From contig NZ_LN609302.1 of NCBI RefSeq assembly GCF_001499675.1, positions 1,875,396 through 1,939,395 on the forward strand: a DNA stretch of 64,000 bases, given 5' to 3'. Position numbers and translations under genes: made by a program. Positions 19,137 to 27,866 of this stretch are shown here, one piece after another. The stretch comes from Acetobacter ghanensis. Its GTDB lineage: Bacteria > Pseudomonadota > Alphaproteobacteria > Acetobacterales > Acetobacteraceae. The notes below the pieces were generated by a model. That model did no database searches and was not told where the DNA came from. It saw only the letters and a program-made list of their open reading frames with translations. Numbering within the stretch: position 1 is the stretch's first letter; each line of letters opens with the position of its first letter.

Positions 19137-20355
19137 CTACCGCTCCTTCGTGTTTGAATGTCTGAAATGCTTTATAAACAGCATGTTCGTCCGCGAACAG
19201 GTGTTGCACATAACCTGATGCGCCCCCATTGCGCACCAGCCCGTACCCCTGCGCCCCAGCGACCAGTGTATAGTCAGCCGCAGCAGGATGAGCACACCCC
19301 TTACGGCAGCCCGAAACATGCAGACACACTGCATCTGGCAAAAGCGGCGCGAGACTCCTTGCCAGTTCTTCAGTCCGTCCGGCAGCCTGCGCACAGGCGC
19401 TAACACCACTACAGGCCCATATGCGTAAAAGAGGAGAATGCGGGTCAGCAACCATACCCTCGACCTCAGGCAGCTGCCCCAGACCACCAAAGACAATGGT
19501 ATGCCAAGGGGTCAGGCGCAAAATGCCATCCCCCTCCGTTACCGCAACACGGGCACAGTCTTGCAGCATGGTCGCTGTCATGCTGCCCATTGGCACCGCC
19601 AAGGCAAACAGTCCGTGCCCCAGCGAGCCAACACGGGCACCTTCTGCCTGCGCTGGCGTAGCAGAAACGGCGAGAGCCTGCCCTTCAAGCCCCGTCAGCC
19701 GAAACAGTTCAGTCCCTACTTTGGGGTCACGTTGTGGGCGTATGCTCTGATGAGATGCAACAAAAGCATGGGCCAACGCAACAGCCTGCCCAACGGCAAC
19801 GGCATAAGTAACCTGAGGGCCACACATCTGCCCGCACACCACAGACCACAGGCCCGCTCCCATACTCCGCACAGCAATGTCCGCCCGCAACAGGCCCGGC
19901 GCATACAGCCCTCCGCCATCCACCGCAAAACCGAATTTACCCGGCAGGGCAGACAGCTCCTCTGCACAGACCAATGCATGGCGCAAGGACTCCGCACAGG
20001 CCACTGTATCTGGCGCGCAGGCTGGGTCATCTCCTGCCAGAGGGGAGACAAGCATGGTCTGGCGCCGCTCCATACCAGCATCCGACAGACCAAGACCGGC
20101 TGCCACCGCAATTTCGGGGAACCGGCGCGCAGAATCCGCGTCAAACCCACGGAGCTGGAGGCTAGCCCTATTGGTCAGCCCTATACGGCCGTTACCCTGC
20201 TGTTGTGCAACTTCCGCCAGCAAAAAAGCCTGGGCCGCTTCCAGCCGCCCCAACATGGGACGCACACGTACCAGCCAGCCATCTGCCGCCTCCATGGGGG
20301 CAAAAAGACCCGGGCACCACCCCTTAACTTCTGGTTGAGAAAAGCCGCCATACAC
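19123..20355 (-). CDS. cobG: Precorrin-3B synthase (oxygen-dependent)
   Basis: 410 residues from a GTG at 20355 that has GGGAG 8 bases upstream. CobG homologues begin only about 10-15 residues before the CPGL motif (here KGWCPGLFAPMEAADGWLVR), which supports this start over the open frame that extends to 20574. It is a sirohaem/4Fe-4S oxygenase that makes precorrin-3B using O2. Two nitrite/sulphite-reductase-like halves are visible, with the Fe-S cysteines in WACSGVSACAQA and HVSGCRKGCAHPAAAD. Its presence marks the aerobic pathway. It leads the cobG-H-I-J operon. Confidence 0.92.
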   Translation of the reverse strand: MYGGFSQPEVKGWCPGLFAPMEAADGWLVRVRPMLGRLEAAQAFLLAEVAQQQGNGRIGLTNRASLQLRGFDADSARRFPEIAVAAGLGLSDAGMERRQTMLVSPLAGDDPACAPDTVACAESLRHALVCAEELSALPGKFGFAVDGGGLYAPGLLRADIAVRSMGAGLWSVVCGQMCGPQVTYAVAVGQAVALAHAFVASHQSIRPQRDPKVGTELFRLTGLEGQALAVSATPAQAEGARVGSLGHGLFALAVPMGSMTATMLQDCARVAVTEGDGILRLTPWHTIVFGGLGQLPEVEGMVADPHSPLLRIWACSGVSACAQAAGRTEELARSLAPLLPDAVCLHVSGCRKGCAHPAAADYTLVAGAQGYGLVRNGGASGYVQHLFADEHAVYKAFQTFKHEGAVDAGL

Positions 20356-20682
20356 CCCGGTTACTCCCGCTTGGTCGGCCACCTGTGGCTCCTGACACGG
20401 ATCTGGTTCCCTGCCACCTGGCGCAAGGTGTCCTGCAAAAACGACAAGGGCTACAGCGCCACACCCGCCCCCATGATGGAACAGAACACCCCAGCCAGAA
20501 AGCCAGATACTCCGCCCTGTTCGGCCCCTGCCGCGCAACGCACAGGGGCTGGCTGCGTTCGTGTTAGGCCGCAAGAAGTGGACTTGTCAAAGTGCCCGGA
20601 GGCACAGCAGGCATCCACTTTTATTCTGTTTGACGCAGCTTCCTCTTGCATCCGAAGCAAAACCCTGCTTGCAGCATGAACC
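20356..20682. other. Divergent cobG-cysG spacer with nested inverted repeats
   Basis: No gene is supported with confidence. Two structured elements are present. One is GCCCCTG at 20524-20530 pairing with CAGGGGC at 20543-20549. The other is AAGTGGA at 20576-20582 pairing with TCCACTT at 20614-20620, which encloses a smaller hairpin GTGCC (20592-20596) with GGCAC (20601-20605); on the plus strand it is followed by a T-rich tract. These could act in the 5' leader of either gene. On the minus strand the cobG frame stays open to 20574 and includes a hydrophobic stretch. No convincing cobalamin riboswitch core was found. Confidence 0.45.
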
Positions 20683-22089
20683 ATGCAGGCTTCATTTGAG
20701 CGAACCAGTTGGTTTCCCATCATGCTCCGTCTGGAAGGGGCGCGTGTTCTTGTGGCTGGCGGCGGCAATGTCGCAGCCAACAAGGTGCAACTTCTTGTGC
20801 CCACGGGCGCACGGGTGGAAATTCTCTCCCCCACCCTCACTCCTGAACTGGAGCGCCTTGTGGCGCAGGGAAAGGCGCATGTCACCCGGCAGGACGCCAC
20901 GGTGGAAAACCTGACCGCCCGCCTCCCCGGCTGCCGGCTGGTTTACCTTGCCACGAGCAACCGTGAGCTGAACGCTACGCTCAGTGCATTATGCCAGAGC
21001 ATGAACATACCTGTGTGCGCCGTGGATGCCCCCGAAGTCTCCAGCTTCATCACCCCCGCCCTGACAACACGGGGCGCTGTGCAGATTGCCGTTTCCACCG
21101 GAGGGGCGGCCCCGGTTCTGGCCCGCAGGCTACGTGCGAAAATAGAAGAAATCATGCCCGCAGGTTTGCACAGACTGGCCGCTTTTATGCAGCACAGCCG
21201 GGAAGCATTACGCACGCAGGTGCCAGATTCCGCCATACGCCGCCGGATATGGGAGCGTTTTCTGGATGGAACAGGCGGCCCGCTGGCCATGTCGGGCGAG
21301 ACACAGGCTGCCCAGCAGGAACTGGACCGTATTCTGAGCGAAGGCAGCGCCAAAACTGGAGAAGTCTGGCTTGTCGGCGCAGGCCCCGGCAACCCCGACC
21401 TGCTAACTCTGGCCGCCCTGCGCCTGATGCAGGATGCTGACAGTGTTCTGTACGACAATCTGGTTGGCCCGGACATTCTGAACTACGTGCGCAGAGATGC
21501 AGAACGGATTTTTGTTGGTAAACAGACCAACAACCATACGCTGCCGCAGGAAGGTATCAACGCCGAACTGATCCGCCGCGCCAAGGCGGGGGAACGGGTG
21601 CTCCGCCTTAAAGGGGGCGACCCCTTTATTTTCGGGCGTGGGGGAGAGGAGATCGAATCTCTTGTCGCTGCAGGTGTGCCCTTCCGCATTATTCCGGGCA
21701 TTTCCGCCGCCAATGGGTGCGCTGCCTATGCGGGCATACCGCTTACACACCGGGACTGCGCACAGGCCTGCGTCTTTATTACCGGCCACGCCAGAGCCGA
21801 TGGCACCCTCAATCTGGCATGGGAGACCATAGCCCTCCGTAGTCAGACCATTGTTGTTTACATGGGGCTGACACTCATTGATCAGCTATGTGCCCGTCTG
21901 ATTGAACACGGCCTGCCAACGGACTGGCCCGCTGCCATTGTTGAGCGTGGCACACTCCCCCAACAGCGAGTGCTGACAGGCACACTCTCCACCCTGCCAC
22001 AACAGGTTGCAGAGAATCACGTTACCAGCCCCGCTCTGGTCATTGTTGGAGAAGTCGTGCGTCACCGGGTTCTTTCCCCCACGACGTAA
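20683..22089 (+). CDS. cysG: Sirohaem synthase: uroporphyrinogen-III methyltransferase / precorrin-2 dehydrogenase / ferrochelatase
   Basis: 468 residues, the full fused CysG form. The N-terminal part (VLVAGGGNVAANK, residues about 21-33) is the NAD-dependent dehydrogenase and chelatase that turns precorrin-2 into sirohaem. The C-terminal part from about residue 225 (VWLVGAGPGNPDLLTLAALR; GDPFIFGRGGEEIESL) is the uroporphyrinogen-III C-methyltransferase that makes precorrin-2. It thus feeds both sirohaem (needed by CobG itself) and the corrin branch. It diverges from cobG. The ATG lies within a small GCATG/CATGC repeat, and no strong ribosome binding site is seen. Confidence 0.95.
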   Translation: MQASFERTSWFPIMLRLEGARVLVAGGGNVAANKVQLLVPTGARVEILSPTLTPELERLVAQGKAHVTRQDATVENLTARLPGCRLVYLATSNRELNATLSALCQSMNIPVCAVDAPEVSSFITPALTTRGAVQIAVSTGGAAPVLARRLRAKIEEIMPAGLHRLAAFMQHSREALRTQVPDSAIRRRIWERFLDGTGGPLAMSGETQAAQQELDRILSEGSAKTGEVWLVGAGPGNPDLLTLAALRLMQDADSVLYDNLVGPDILNYVRRDAERIFVGKQTNNHTLPQEGINAELIRRAKAGERVLRLKGGDPFIFGRGGEEIESLVAAGVPFRIIPGISAANGCAAYAGIPLTHRDCAQACVFITGHARADGTLNLAWETIALRSQTIVVYMGLTLIDQLCARLIEHGLPTDWPAAIVERGTLPQQRVLTGTLSTLPQQVAENHVTSPALVIVGEVVRHRVLSPTT

Positions 22090-22110
22090 CAATACGATTG
22101 GACTGTTTTT

Positions 22111-23058
22111 TCAGTCACAATGCGCCTGATGAACGTAGATCTGCCGAGCCGCGCTGCGTTCAGAAAGTTGGTCTGCCCTCACGCACAAAGCATCCTTTGC
22201 GGGAGGGCGCCCGAACATACGCCGATATTCTCGGCTGAACTGGGACGGGCTTTCGTACCCCACAGCAAAGGCTGCCTCGGCGGCATCTACATTCTCGCTC
22301 ACCATGCGCCGACGCGCCTCCTGCAACCGTAATTGCGTGCGGTATTGCAAAGGACTCATATTGGTGGCCGCCCGAAAATGCCTGTGGAACGTGGATAACC
22401 CCATACCGGCCACCCGCGCAGCCCGCCCAATATCAAACGGCTCGGCATAATGCTGGGAAATCCAGCGGATGGCCCGGTTAATGTGGGAAAGATTACTCCC
22501 TGCCGTCGCAATTTGCCGCAGCGCGCACCCCTGGTCCCCCTGCAACAGGCGATAAAGCAGCTCCCGCACAATGAGCGGCTTAAGGATGGGAATATCCTCC
22601 GGGTTGTCGAGCAGTTTCATCAACCGCAAAAGGGGTTCTGTAATGCCGGAGTTAAGCGGGCTCAGCCCCATTCCCATTATGCAGGCCTGATTGGGGTCCA
22701 CCTGTCGGTCATTCACAACCAGCAGAAGTTCTGCAATCTGCACAGGGTCCAGCGCAAGGCAAAGGGCGAGGTATGGCCGCTCCGCAGAAGCTTGCGTAAT
22801 GCACCCGGCCACGGGCAGGTCCACCGCTGTGACAAGGTAATGGCTATCATCATAATCAAACACGCGGTCACGCAGCATGACCTGTTTGCTGCCCTGCACA
22901 ATAACGTACACACGCGGCTCGAATACAAATGGTATGGGCTCACTTACCACTTCTGCCCGGTAAAGAGTCAGCTCAGGAATGGCCGTTGTCACCGTGGAGT
23001 GCGTGCAGTGCCGGAGAACCAGATTTTGCAATTCCGCCAGATTATCCGCCATACGCAC
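22111..23058 (-). CDS. AraC-family transcriptional regulator with AraC_N domain
   Basis: 315 residues. The N-terminal domain (IPFVFEPRVYVIVQGSKQVM at about 41-60, YLVTAVDLPVAGCIT) matches the AraC_N cupin-like domain of regulators often found beside aldehyde or alcohol dehydrogenases. The C-terminal half has the AraC double helix-turn-helix (FDIGRAARVAGMGLSTFHRH; AAEAAFAVGYESPSQFSREY). It is divergent from the aldehyde dehydrogenase at 23298 over about 240 bases, so it probably controls that gene; this is inferred from position only. The ATG at 23052 is an alternative start. Confidence 0.85.
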   Translation of the reverse strand: MRMADNLAELQNLVLRHCTHSTVTTAIPELTLYRAEVVSEPIPFVFEPRVYVIVQGSKQVMLRDRVFDYDDSHYLVTAVDLPVAGCITQASAERPYLALCLALDPVQIAELLLVVNDRQVDPNQACIMGMGLSPLNSGITEPLLRLMKLLDNPEDIPILKPLIVRELLYRLLQGDQGCALRQIATAGSNLSHINRAIRWISQHYAEPFDIGRAARVAGMGLSTFHRHFRAATNMSPLQYRTQLRLQEARRRMVSENVDAAEAAFAVGYESPSQFSREYRRMFGRPPAKDALCVRADQLSERSAARQIYVHQAHCD

Positions 23059-23297
23059 CTGTTTTCAGCCTCCCCTCTCTCTCCCACTCAACCGGCAGGA
23101 GAATTGTGCAACAGACTGCACAGCATTCCAGATATGGCAGAATAAGGCAATCAGCCCGGCCAGGCCCTTGCACAAAACAACTCGAAGAAGAGCAACCTGA
23201 GAGAATTAGGCAAGAAGTGAGCAGAATTGCTCTATCGCCTCTTTACGCTTAGGGACCATCTTGGCTCGACTGAACACAGGGAAGGAAAAACAGGGAC

Positions 23298-24686
23298 ATG
23301 GCATACGCCACAACAAACCCCTACACAGGCGAAGTTGTCAAAACCTTTGCCGAAGCAACGGACCAGGAATTACAGGCCGCGCTGGATGCCGCCTATGCTG
23401 CGTTCCAGTCCTGGCGGGATGTCTCCTTTGCCGAACGTGCGAAGGTCATGACCGCAGCAGCAAAAATCCTGCGTGACGAAATTGATGACTACGCAGCCCT
23501 GCTGACGCTGGAAATGGGCAAGGTTTTTGCTGAAGCCAAGGCAGAGGTCATTCTCTCGGCCGAAATCTTTGAATACTATGCAGAACACGCAGAACGCCTG
23601 CTGGCTTCTGAACCTCTGCCGGTCAAAAACCCGGAAGAAGGTCAGGCCATGCTGGTGCACGAACCGCAGGGCATCGTGTTCGCTATCGAACCGTGGAACT
23701 TCCCCTACTACCAGATCGCCCGCATTATCGCACCGCAGCTTTCTGCTGGTAACACTGTTATTCTCAAACATGCATCCAACGTGCCACAATGTGCTGCCGC
23801 CTTTGATGCCCTTATGGTCAAGGCTGGCCTGCCCGATGGTGCGTTCCGCAACCTGTATCTGGCCCGCCACCATACCGAAACCGTACTGAACGACCCCCAT
23901 GTGTGTGGTGTTGCGCTGACTGGTTCCGAAGGTGCAGGTGCCATTATTGCCGCTGTTGCAGGCAAGGCGCTCAAAAAAGCGACCATGGAACTTGGCGGGT
24001 CCGATGCCTTTGTCGTGCTGGATGACGCCGATCTGGAAAAAGCCGTTAAATGGGCCGTGTTCGGCCGCCACTGGAACGCTGGGCAGGTCTGTGTTTCTTC
24101 CAAGCGCCTGATCGTTGCTGATTCCATTTATGACCGGTTTGTAGAACTCTACAAAAAAGGCGTTGCAGAGCTTAAAGCTGGCGACCCGATGGACCCAGCC
24201 ACAACGCTTGCTCCCCTTTCCTCCCAAAAAGCTGCGGACGACCTACGCGCACAGGTGGAAGAAGCCTGCAAACTGGGAGCCAAGGCCGAAACCATTGGTG
24301 CGCCGGTACCCGAAAAAGGGGCCTTCTTCCAGCCTGTTCTGCTGACAAATCTGGAAAACAACCCAGCACGTCTGTGGGAGTTCTTTGGCCCCGTAACCCA
24401 GCTTTACCGTGCAAAAGACACGGAAGATGCCATCCGCATCGCCAACGATTCGCCTTATGGGCTGGGTGGCTCCGTCTTTACGCAGGATACCAAACGCGGC
24501 GTGGAAGTGGCCCGCCGCATTTATACCGGCATGGTGTACATCAACCATCCGACAATGGTAAAAGCCGACCTGCCTTTTGGTGGTGTGGCGCGCTCCGGCT
24601 TTGGTCGCGAGCTCATTGGCCTTGGCATCAAGGAATTCGTCAACCACAAGCTTATTGACGTGGTCGATATTGACGCACCGTTCTAA
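23298..24686 (+). CDS. NAD(P)-dependent succinate-semialdehyde dehydrogenase-type aldehyde dehydrogenase
   Basis: 462 residues, normal for the Sad/YneI-like subgroup. It oxidises an aldehyde, probably succinate semialdehyde, to the acid. The ALDH signatures are present: EPWNFPYYQIARIIAPQLSA, the general-base Glu in TMELGGSDAF (about 230), the catalytic Cys in NAGQVCVSSKR (about 262) and LPFGGVARSGFGREL near the end. The start is the ATG preceded by an AGGGA-like site. It is monocistronic, with an AraC-type regulator upstream on the other strand and a bidirectional terminator downstream. A role in handling acetaldehyde from ethanolamine is possible but not shown. Confidence 0.88.
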   Translation: MAYATTNPYTGEVVKTFAEATDQELQAALDAAYAAFQSWRDVSFAERAKVMTAAAKILRDEIDDYAALLTLEMGKVFAEAKAEVILSAEIFEYYAEHAERLLASEPLPVKNPEEGQAMLVHEPQGIVFAIEPWNFPYYQIARIIAPQLSAGNTVILKHASNVPQCAAAFDALMVKAGLPDGAFRNLYLARHHTETVLNDPHVCGVALTGSEGAGAIIAAVAGKALKKATMELGGSDAFVVLDDADLEKAVKWAVFGRHWNAGQVCVSSKRLIVADSIYDRFVELYKKGVAELKAGDPMDPATTLAPLSSQKAADDLRAQVEEACKLGAKAETIGAPVPEKGAFFQPVLLTNLENNPARLWEFFGPVTQLYRAKDTEDAIRIANDSPYGLGGSVFTQDTKRGVEVARRIYTGMVYINHPTMVKADLPFGGVARSGFGRELIGLGIKEFVNHKLIDVVDIDAPF

Positions 24687-24705
24687 TTGACCGGTTTGCG
24701 CCAAA

Positions 24706-24743
24706 CGTCCTACGCGCGGCGTCCCTTCGTCTCGCGTAGGACG
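24706..24743. repeat. 11-bp inverted repeat downstream of aldehyde dehydrogenase
   Basis: CGTCCTACGCG (24706-24716) and CGCGTAGGACG (24733-24743) form a perfect 11-bp stem around a 16-base loop just before the terminator hairpin. It may stabilise the 3' end of the transcript. Confidence 0.6.
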
Positions 24744-24746
24744 TAT

Positions 24747-24781
24747 AAAAAAGGTCCGGCAAAATTGCCGGACCTTTTTTT
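24747..24781. terminator. Bidirectional rho-independent terminator
   Basis: GGTCCGGC pairs with GCCGGACC around an AAAATT loop, flanked by A6 on the left and T7 on the right, so it can stop transcripts of both the dehydrogenase (plus) and the SDR gene (minus) that converge here. Confidence 0.9.
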
Positions 24782-24802
24782 GTGCCGCACTCTTTGGCCG
24801 AT

Positions 24803-25600
24803 TTAGCGTTCTTTTTGCCCAACGGCCAAACGCAGCAGAATATACTCTCGCAACTTTTGCGGCAGCAAACGCTCCACCACCCGCAACACGCGGAACGGCC
24901 ATGGGAAGATATATTCTCGCTGGCCCCGCGCAATGGCACGGACAATAACACGTGCCGCCTTTTTGGCAGGCACCAAAAACGGCCGTGGGCCTTCCAGCCG
25001 CTGGCTCATGGGGGTGTCCACAAAACCCGGCACAATCAATGTCAGTTTGACCCCATATTGCTGCCACGCCAGCCCTGCGGCTTTGGCAAAAAAGGCCAGT
25101 CCTGACTTGGAGCTGCTATAGGCGGCAGAAAACGGCATTTCATAAAATCCCGCCACCGACCCTATAAGCGCAATATGCCCCCCATTACGCTCCGCCATGC
25201 TCTTGGCGGCCGCCGTAGCCAGTGTGACGGGGGTTGCATAATTGACCAGACCAAGCTGGAGCACCTTCTGCGGGTCTTCCGTCCTGTCTTCCAAAGACTG
25301 AATATCGGACAGACCGGCCCCCAGCACCACGCAGTCGGGTTTATGGGTGGCGTCATCTTCCTCAAAGGCGGCCAATGCAGCTGCACCATCACACAGATCG
25401 ACCTGCCGTGTGTGCACAACGGCTCCCTTGGCGCAGCATTCCGTAGCCAGTTGGGTCAGACGCTGGGCATTCCTGCCCCACAAAATCAATGTCCGGCCGG
25501 GCGTGGCGTAATAAGAGGCAAGCTCCGCACCAATGCCGCCCGTTGCCCCTGTAATGAGCACAGAACGTAAAATGTCCCTTCCAGATGCTTCAGAGCTCAC
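24803..25600 (-). CDS. SDR-family NAD(P)-dependent oxidoreductase
   Basis: 265 residues from a GTG at 25600, chosen because GAAAGGA lies 7 bases upstream and the protein then begins near the Rossmann fold. The cofactor motif is ITGATGGIG, with the catalytic Tyr and Lys in AAYSSSKSGL and a Ser in LIGSVAGFYE. The usual NAG motif is replaced by LGAGLS. After about residue 200 there is a basic C-terminal tail with PRPFLVPAKKAARVIVRAIA, a pattern common in membrane-associated SDRs acting on lipids. Substrate unknown. It diverges from the GNAT-like gene at 25676. Confidence 0.82.
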   Translation of the reverse strand: MSSEASGRDILRSVLITGATGGIGAELASYYATPGRTLILWGRNAQRLTQLATECCAKGAVVHTRQVDLCDGAAALAAFEEDDATHKPDCVVLGAGLSDIQSLEDRTEDPQKVLQLGLVNYATPVTLATAAAKSMAERNGGHIALIGSVAGFYEMPFSAAYSSSKSGLAFFAKAAGLAWQQYGVKLTLIVPGFVDTPMSQRLEGPRPFLVPAKKAARVIVRAIARGQREYIFPWPFRVLRVVERLLPQKLREYILLRLAVGQKER

Positions 25601-25675
25601 ATTTTTTCCTTTCCCATCGAGGCAGAATAAGGCATCACCCGGAAAGTTTTTCATGTTCCGTTCCTTGGAGGGGCA

Positions 25676-26821
25676 ATGTCTTTCCCGACTCAGATTACCG
25701 TTTCCCCTGTTTCGGGCTCACGTCAGCTTTCTCTCTTTATAAAGCTACCGCGTATACTTTACGATGGCCTGCCCGGATATTGTCCTCCGCTGGACCTAGA
25801 AGAACGCGACCTGCTCTCCCCCAAAAAGTCACCGTTCTTCGAACATGGTTTTGCCTGTTACTTTTTGGCATGGCACAATGGCAAACCCATTGGCCGCATA
25901 TCTGCCCAGATTGATGCCTTTGTGCTCCAGCAGACCGGCCCCAGAACAGGCTTTTTTGGTGCGCTGGATACGGCAGAACCTGCCTGTATTGCGCCACTGC
26001 TGGATGCCGCCACGGCATGGCTGAAAACACGCGGAGTTGAACGCATCCGAGGACCTTGGACGCTCAACAGCAATGGCCAGTCCGGCGTTATGATTGAGGG
26101 GCAGCACGAAATCCCCATGATCGGCACGCCGTGGCACCCAACATCCATTGGCCCGGCAATCGAGCAGGCAGGCTTTCAAAAAGCGGTGGACCTGCTCTCC
26201 TACCGGATGGAAACGGGACCTCAGGCCGAGCGCGCCAACCAGATTCCGGCCAATCTGCGCCAGCGTCTTGGAAGCATTACCATGCGTGGCCTCCGCCCCA
26301 AGCATATTGCTGAAGACGCTGAAATTCTGCGTGAAATCTATAACGATGCCTGGGCCGACACATGGGGCAATGTGCCGCTCACATCGAACGAAGTCCGGTC
26401 CCTGCTCAAGGCGCTCAAGCCCATCCTGCGGCCGGAGCAATACGTTCTGGCCGAAGTTGAGGGCGAACCCGCAGCCATAGCACTGGTCGTGCCCAATATG
26501 TTTGACGTGAGCAAAGACCTTAATGGCGCTCCCTCACCCTTGGGCTGGCTCAAGCTGGGGGCGCGTATCCTCAGGCATGACTTCCACTCTGCCCGCGTTG
26601 TGCTGCTTGGTGTGCGCAAAAAATATCTGGGAACGGCTTTGCGGGCGATGCTGCCAGTGCTCATTATTGACGAGTTAATGCAGCGCGGACACGTTCTACC
26701 CTACCGCACCATTGAACTGGGCTGGGTGTTGGAAACGCATGAAGGGCTGCGCAAGCTTATTGAGCGTATTGCCCCCACCCCCTACAAACGCCACCGTATG
26801 TACGAGAAAACTCTAGCGTAA
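25676..26821 (+). CDS. GNAT-like acetyltransferase-fold protein of unknown substrate
   Basis: 381 residues. The N-terminal half (FFEHGFACYFLAWHNGKPIG; IRGPWTLNSNGQSGVMIEG) and C-terminal half (AEVEGEPAAIALVVPNMFDV; LLGVRKKYLGTALRAMLPVL) resemble a large uncharacterised bacterial family often annotated as GNAT N-acetyltransferase or loosely as a dATP pyrophosphohydrolase. The segment VRKKYLGTALRAML looks like the acetyl-CoA pyrophosphate loop (R/Q-x-x-G-x-G/A). A GGAGGGG ribosome binding site precedes the ATG. It is divergent from the SDR gene, with only 75 bases between starts. No specific function is claimed. Confidence 0.65.
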   Translation: MSFPTQITVSPVSGSRQLSLFIKLPRILYDGLPGYCPPLDLEERDLLSPKKSPFFEHGFACYFLAWHNGKPIGRISAQIDAFVLQQTGPRTGFFGALDTAEPACIAPLLDAATAWLKTRGVERIRGPWTLNSNGQSGVMIEGQHEIPMIGTPWHPTSIGPAIEQAGFQKAVDLLSYRMETGPQAERANQIPANLRQRLGSITMRGLRPKHIAEDAEILREIYNDAWADTWGNVPLTSNEVRSLLKALKPILRPEQYVLAEVEGEPAAIALVVPNMFDVSKDLNGAPSPLGWLKLGARILRHDFHSARVVLLGVRKKYLGTALRAMLPVLIIDELMQRGHVLPYRTIELGWVLETHEGLRKLIERIAPTPYKRHRMYEKTLA

Positions 26822-26874
26822 GACTGCCGGAAGCCTCTCAAACCCGGCATACCGAACACCTTTTGGCTGGTTCT

Positions 26875-27866
26875 CTATAGATGGCTCCAGCCATTTGCCT
26901 TGAAGTTCAGGCTGGCACCGTTCCTATCCACAACGGACACACCGACTGGACCAGCCTCAAAGCGCCCGATCCGCGTGACTGGTACATCTCCGTAGGGGGT
27001 TTCCAGCAGAGGGCGTGTCATCAGCTTTTGCTCATGCTCAGGCGGCACGGCCAACAGGATTTCATAATCATCCCCGCCAGTCAGGCAGGTTTCCAACCAC
27101 CCACGGCCCTGTGCGCGTGCGGCATCTGAGAGTGGGACTAAATCAGCCTCGAGGCGCACATGCAATCCACTTCCCCGCGCCAGATGCCCTGCATCCTGCA
27201 CCAGACCATCTGACACATCCAGCGCTGCTGATGCCAGACCATAAAGAGGCAGTCCCACGCGCGGCTGCGGCAGGCGATAGCGTTGCGCTAGATGCCCTGT
27301 AGGGTCCGTCAGTTTGCCTTGCAGCACCCGCAGGCCCAGTGCACCATCGCCTATGGTGCCACTGACCCAAAGCCCATCGCCTGCGCTGGCCCCCGTCCGT
27401 CTGATAGCCTGCCCCGGAGACACAGACCCCACTATTGTCAACGACAGTACAAGTGGCCCGGCCGTGGAAGTCGTATCCCCCCCATCAGACTCAATCCAAA
27501 TCGGGCCTGGTCCTGCGCAAGCCCTTGGCAGAATTGTTCCACCCAGTCTTCCGTAATGTGGGAAGGACGCGCAAAAGCTAAAAGCCAGCCTTCCGGCTTG
27601 CTCCCCATTGCGGCAAGATCGGACAGGTTACAGCGTAAGAGCTTACGCCCGATTGTATCTGGCGGGTCGGACGGTAGAAAATGAACATTCTCCACCATCG
27701 CATCAACCGCCATAACCATCTCCTGCCCCTGTGCGGGCAGAAAAACAGCAGCATCATCTTGCAAATTCAGAGCGGCAGGACCTGCAAGAGCAGAAAAATG
27801 CCGCCTTATAAAGGCAAACTCCTGCGGCAGATCAGTTTTCGGTTGGGGAGGCTGTGGTGCTGTCAT
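26875..27866 (-). pseudogene. thiL: Thiamine-monophosphate kinase, frameshifted at a G7 tract
   Basis: Two frames together encode ThiL, which phosphorylates thiamine monophosphate to the active diphosphate. The first part (ATG at 27866, GAGGA 5 bases upstream) contains EFAFIRRHFSAL, LNLQDDAAVFLP, AVDAMVENVHFLPSD and SDLAAMGSKPEG. The second continues with TTSTAGPLVLSLTIVGSV, ALDVSDGLVQDAGHLARG and CLTGGDDYEILLAV. The break falls in a G7 tract (C run 27477-27483); eight Gs read ATG GGG GGG GAT and give the expected MGGDTT motif. Total would be about 330 residues, the family norm. Loss of ThiL would stop thiamine diphosphate synthesis, so an error or a reversible slip is more likely than a fixed null. 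It overlaps nusB by 35 bases. Confidence 0.88.

Noticed and set aside
20341-20470. Minus-strand B12-box-like sequence (GTCAGGAG) suggesting a cobalamin riboswitch before cobG
   Set aside because: Only eight bases of the box match, the following ACCTGCC is absent, and the GGGAA/GGTG and CCCGCAACTGT core elements could not be found at proper spacing.
20356-20574. Extended cobG start at 20574 adding a 73-residue hydrophobic leader
   Set aside because: CobG homologues start near the CPGL motif, and a GTG with a good ribosome binding site lies at 20355. The leader is kept as a note only.
19438-20679. Long plus-strand open frame opposite cobG (413 codons)
   Set aside because: It is a high-GC shadow frame with no recognisable domain; the minus-strand cobG has full family motifs.
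26824-26855. GCCGG/CCGGC repeat after the GNAT-like gene as a terminator
   Set aside because: Short stem, large loop and no T run.
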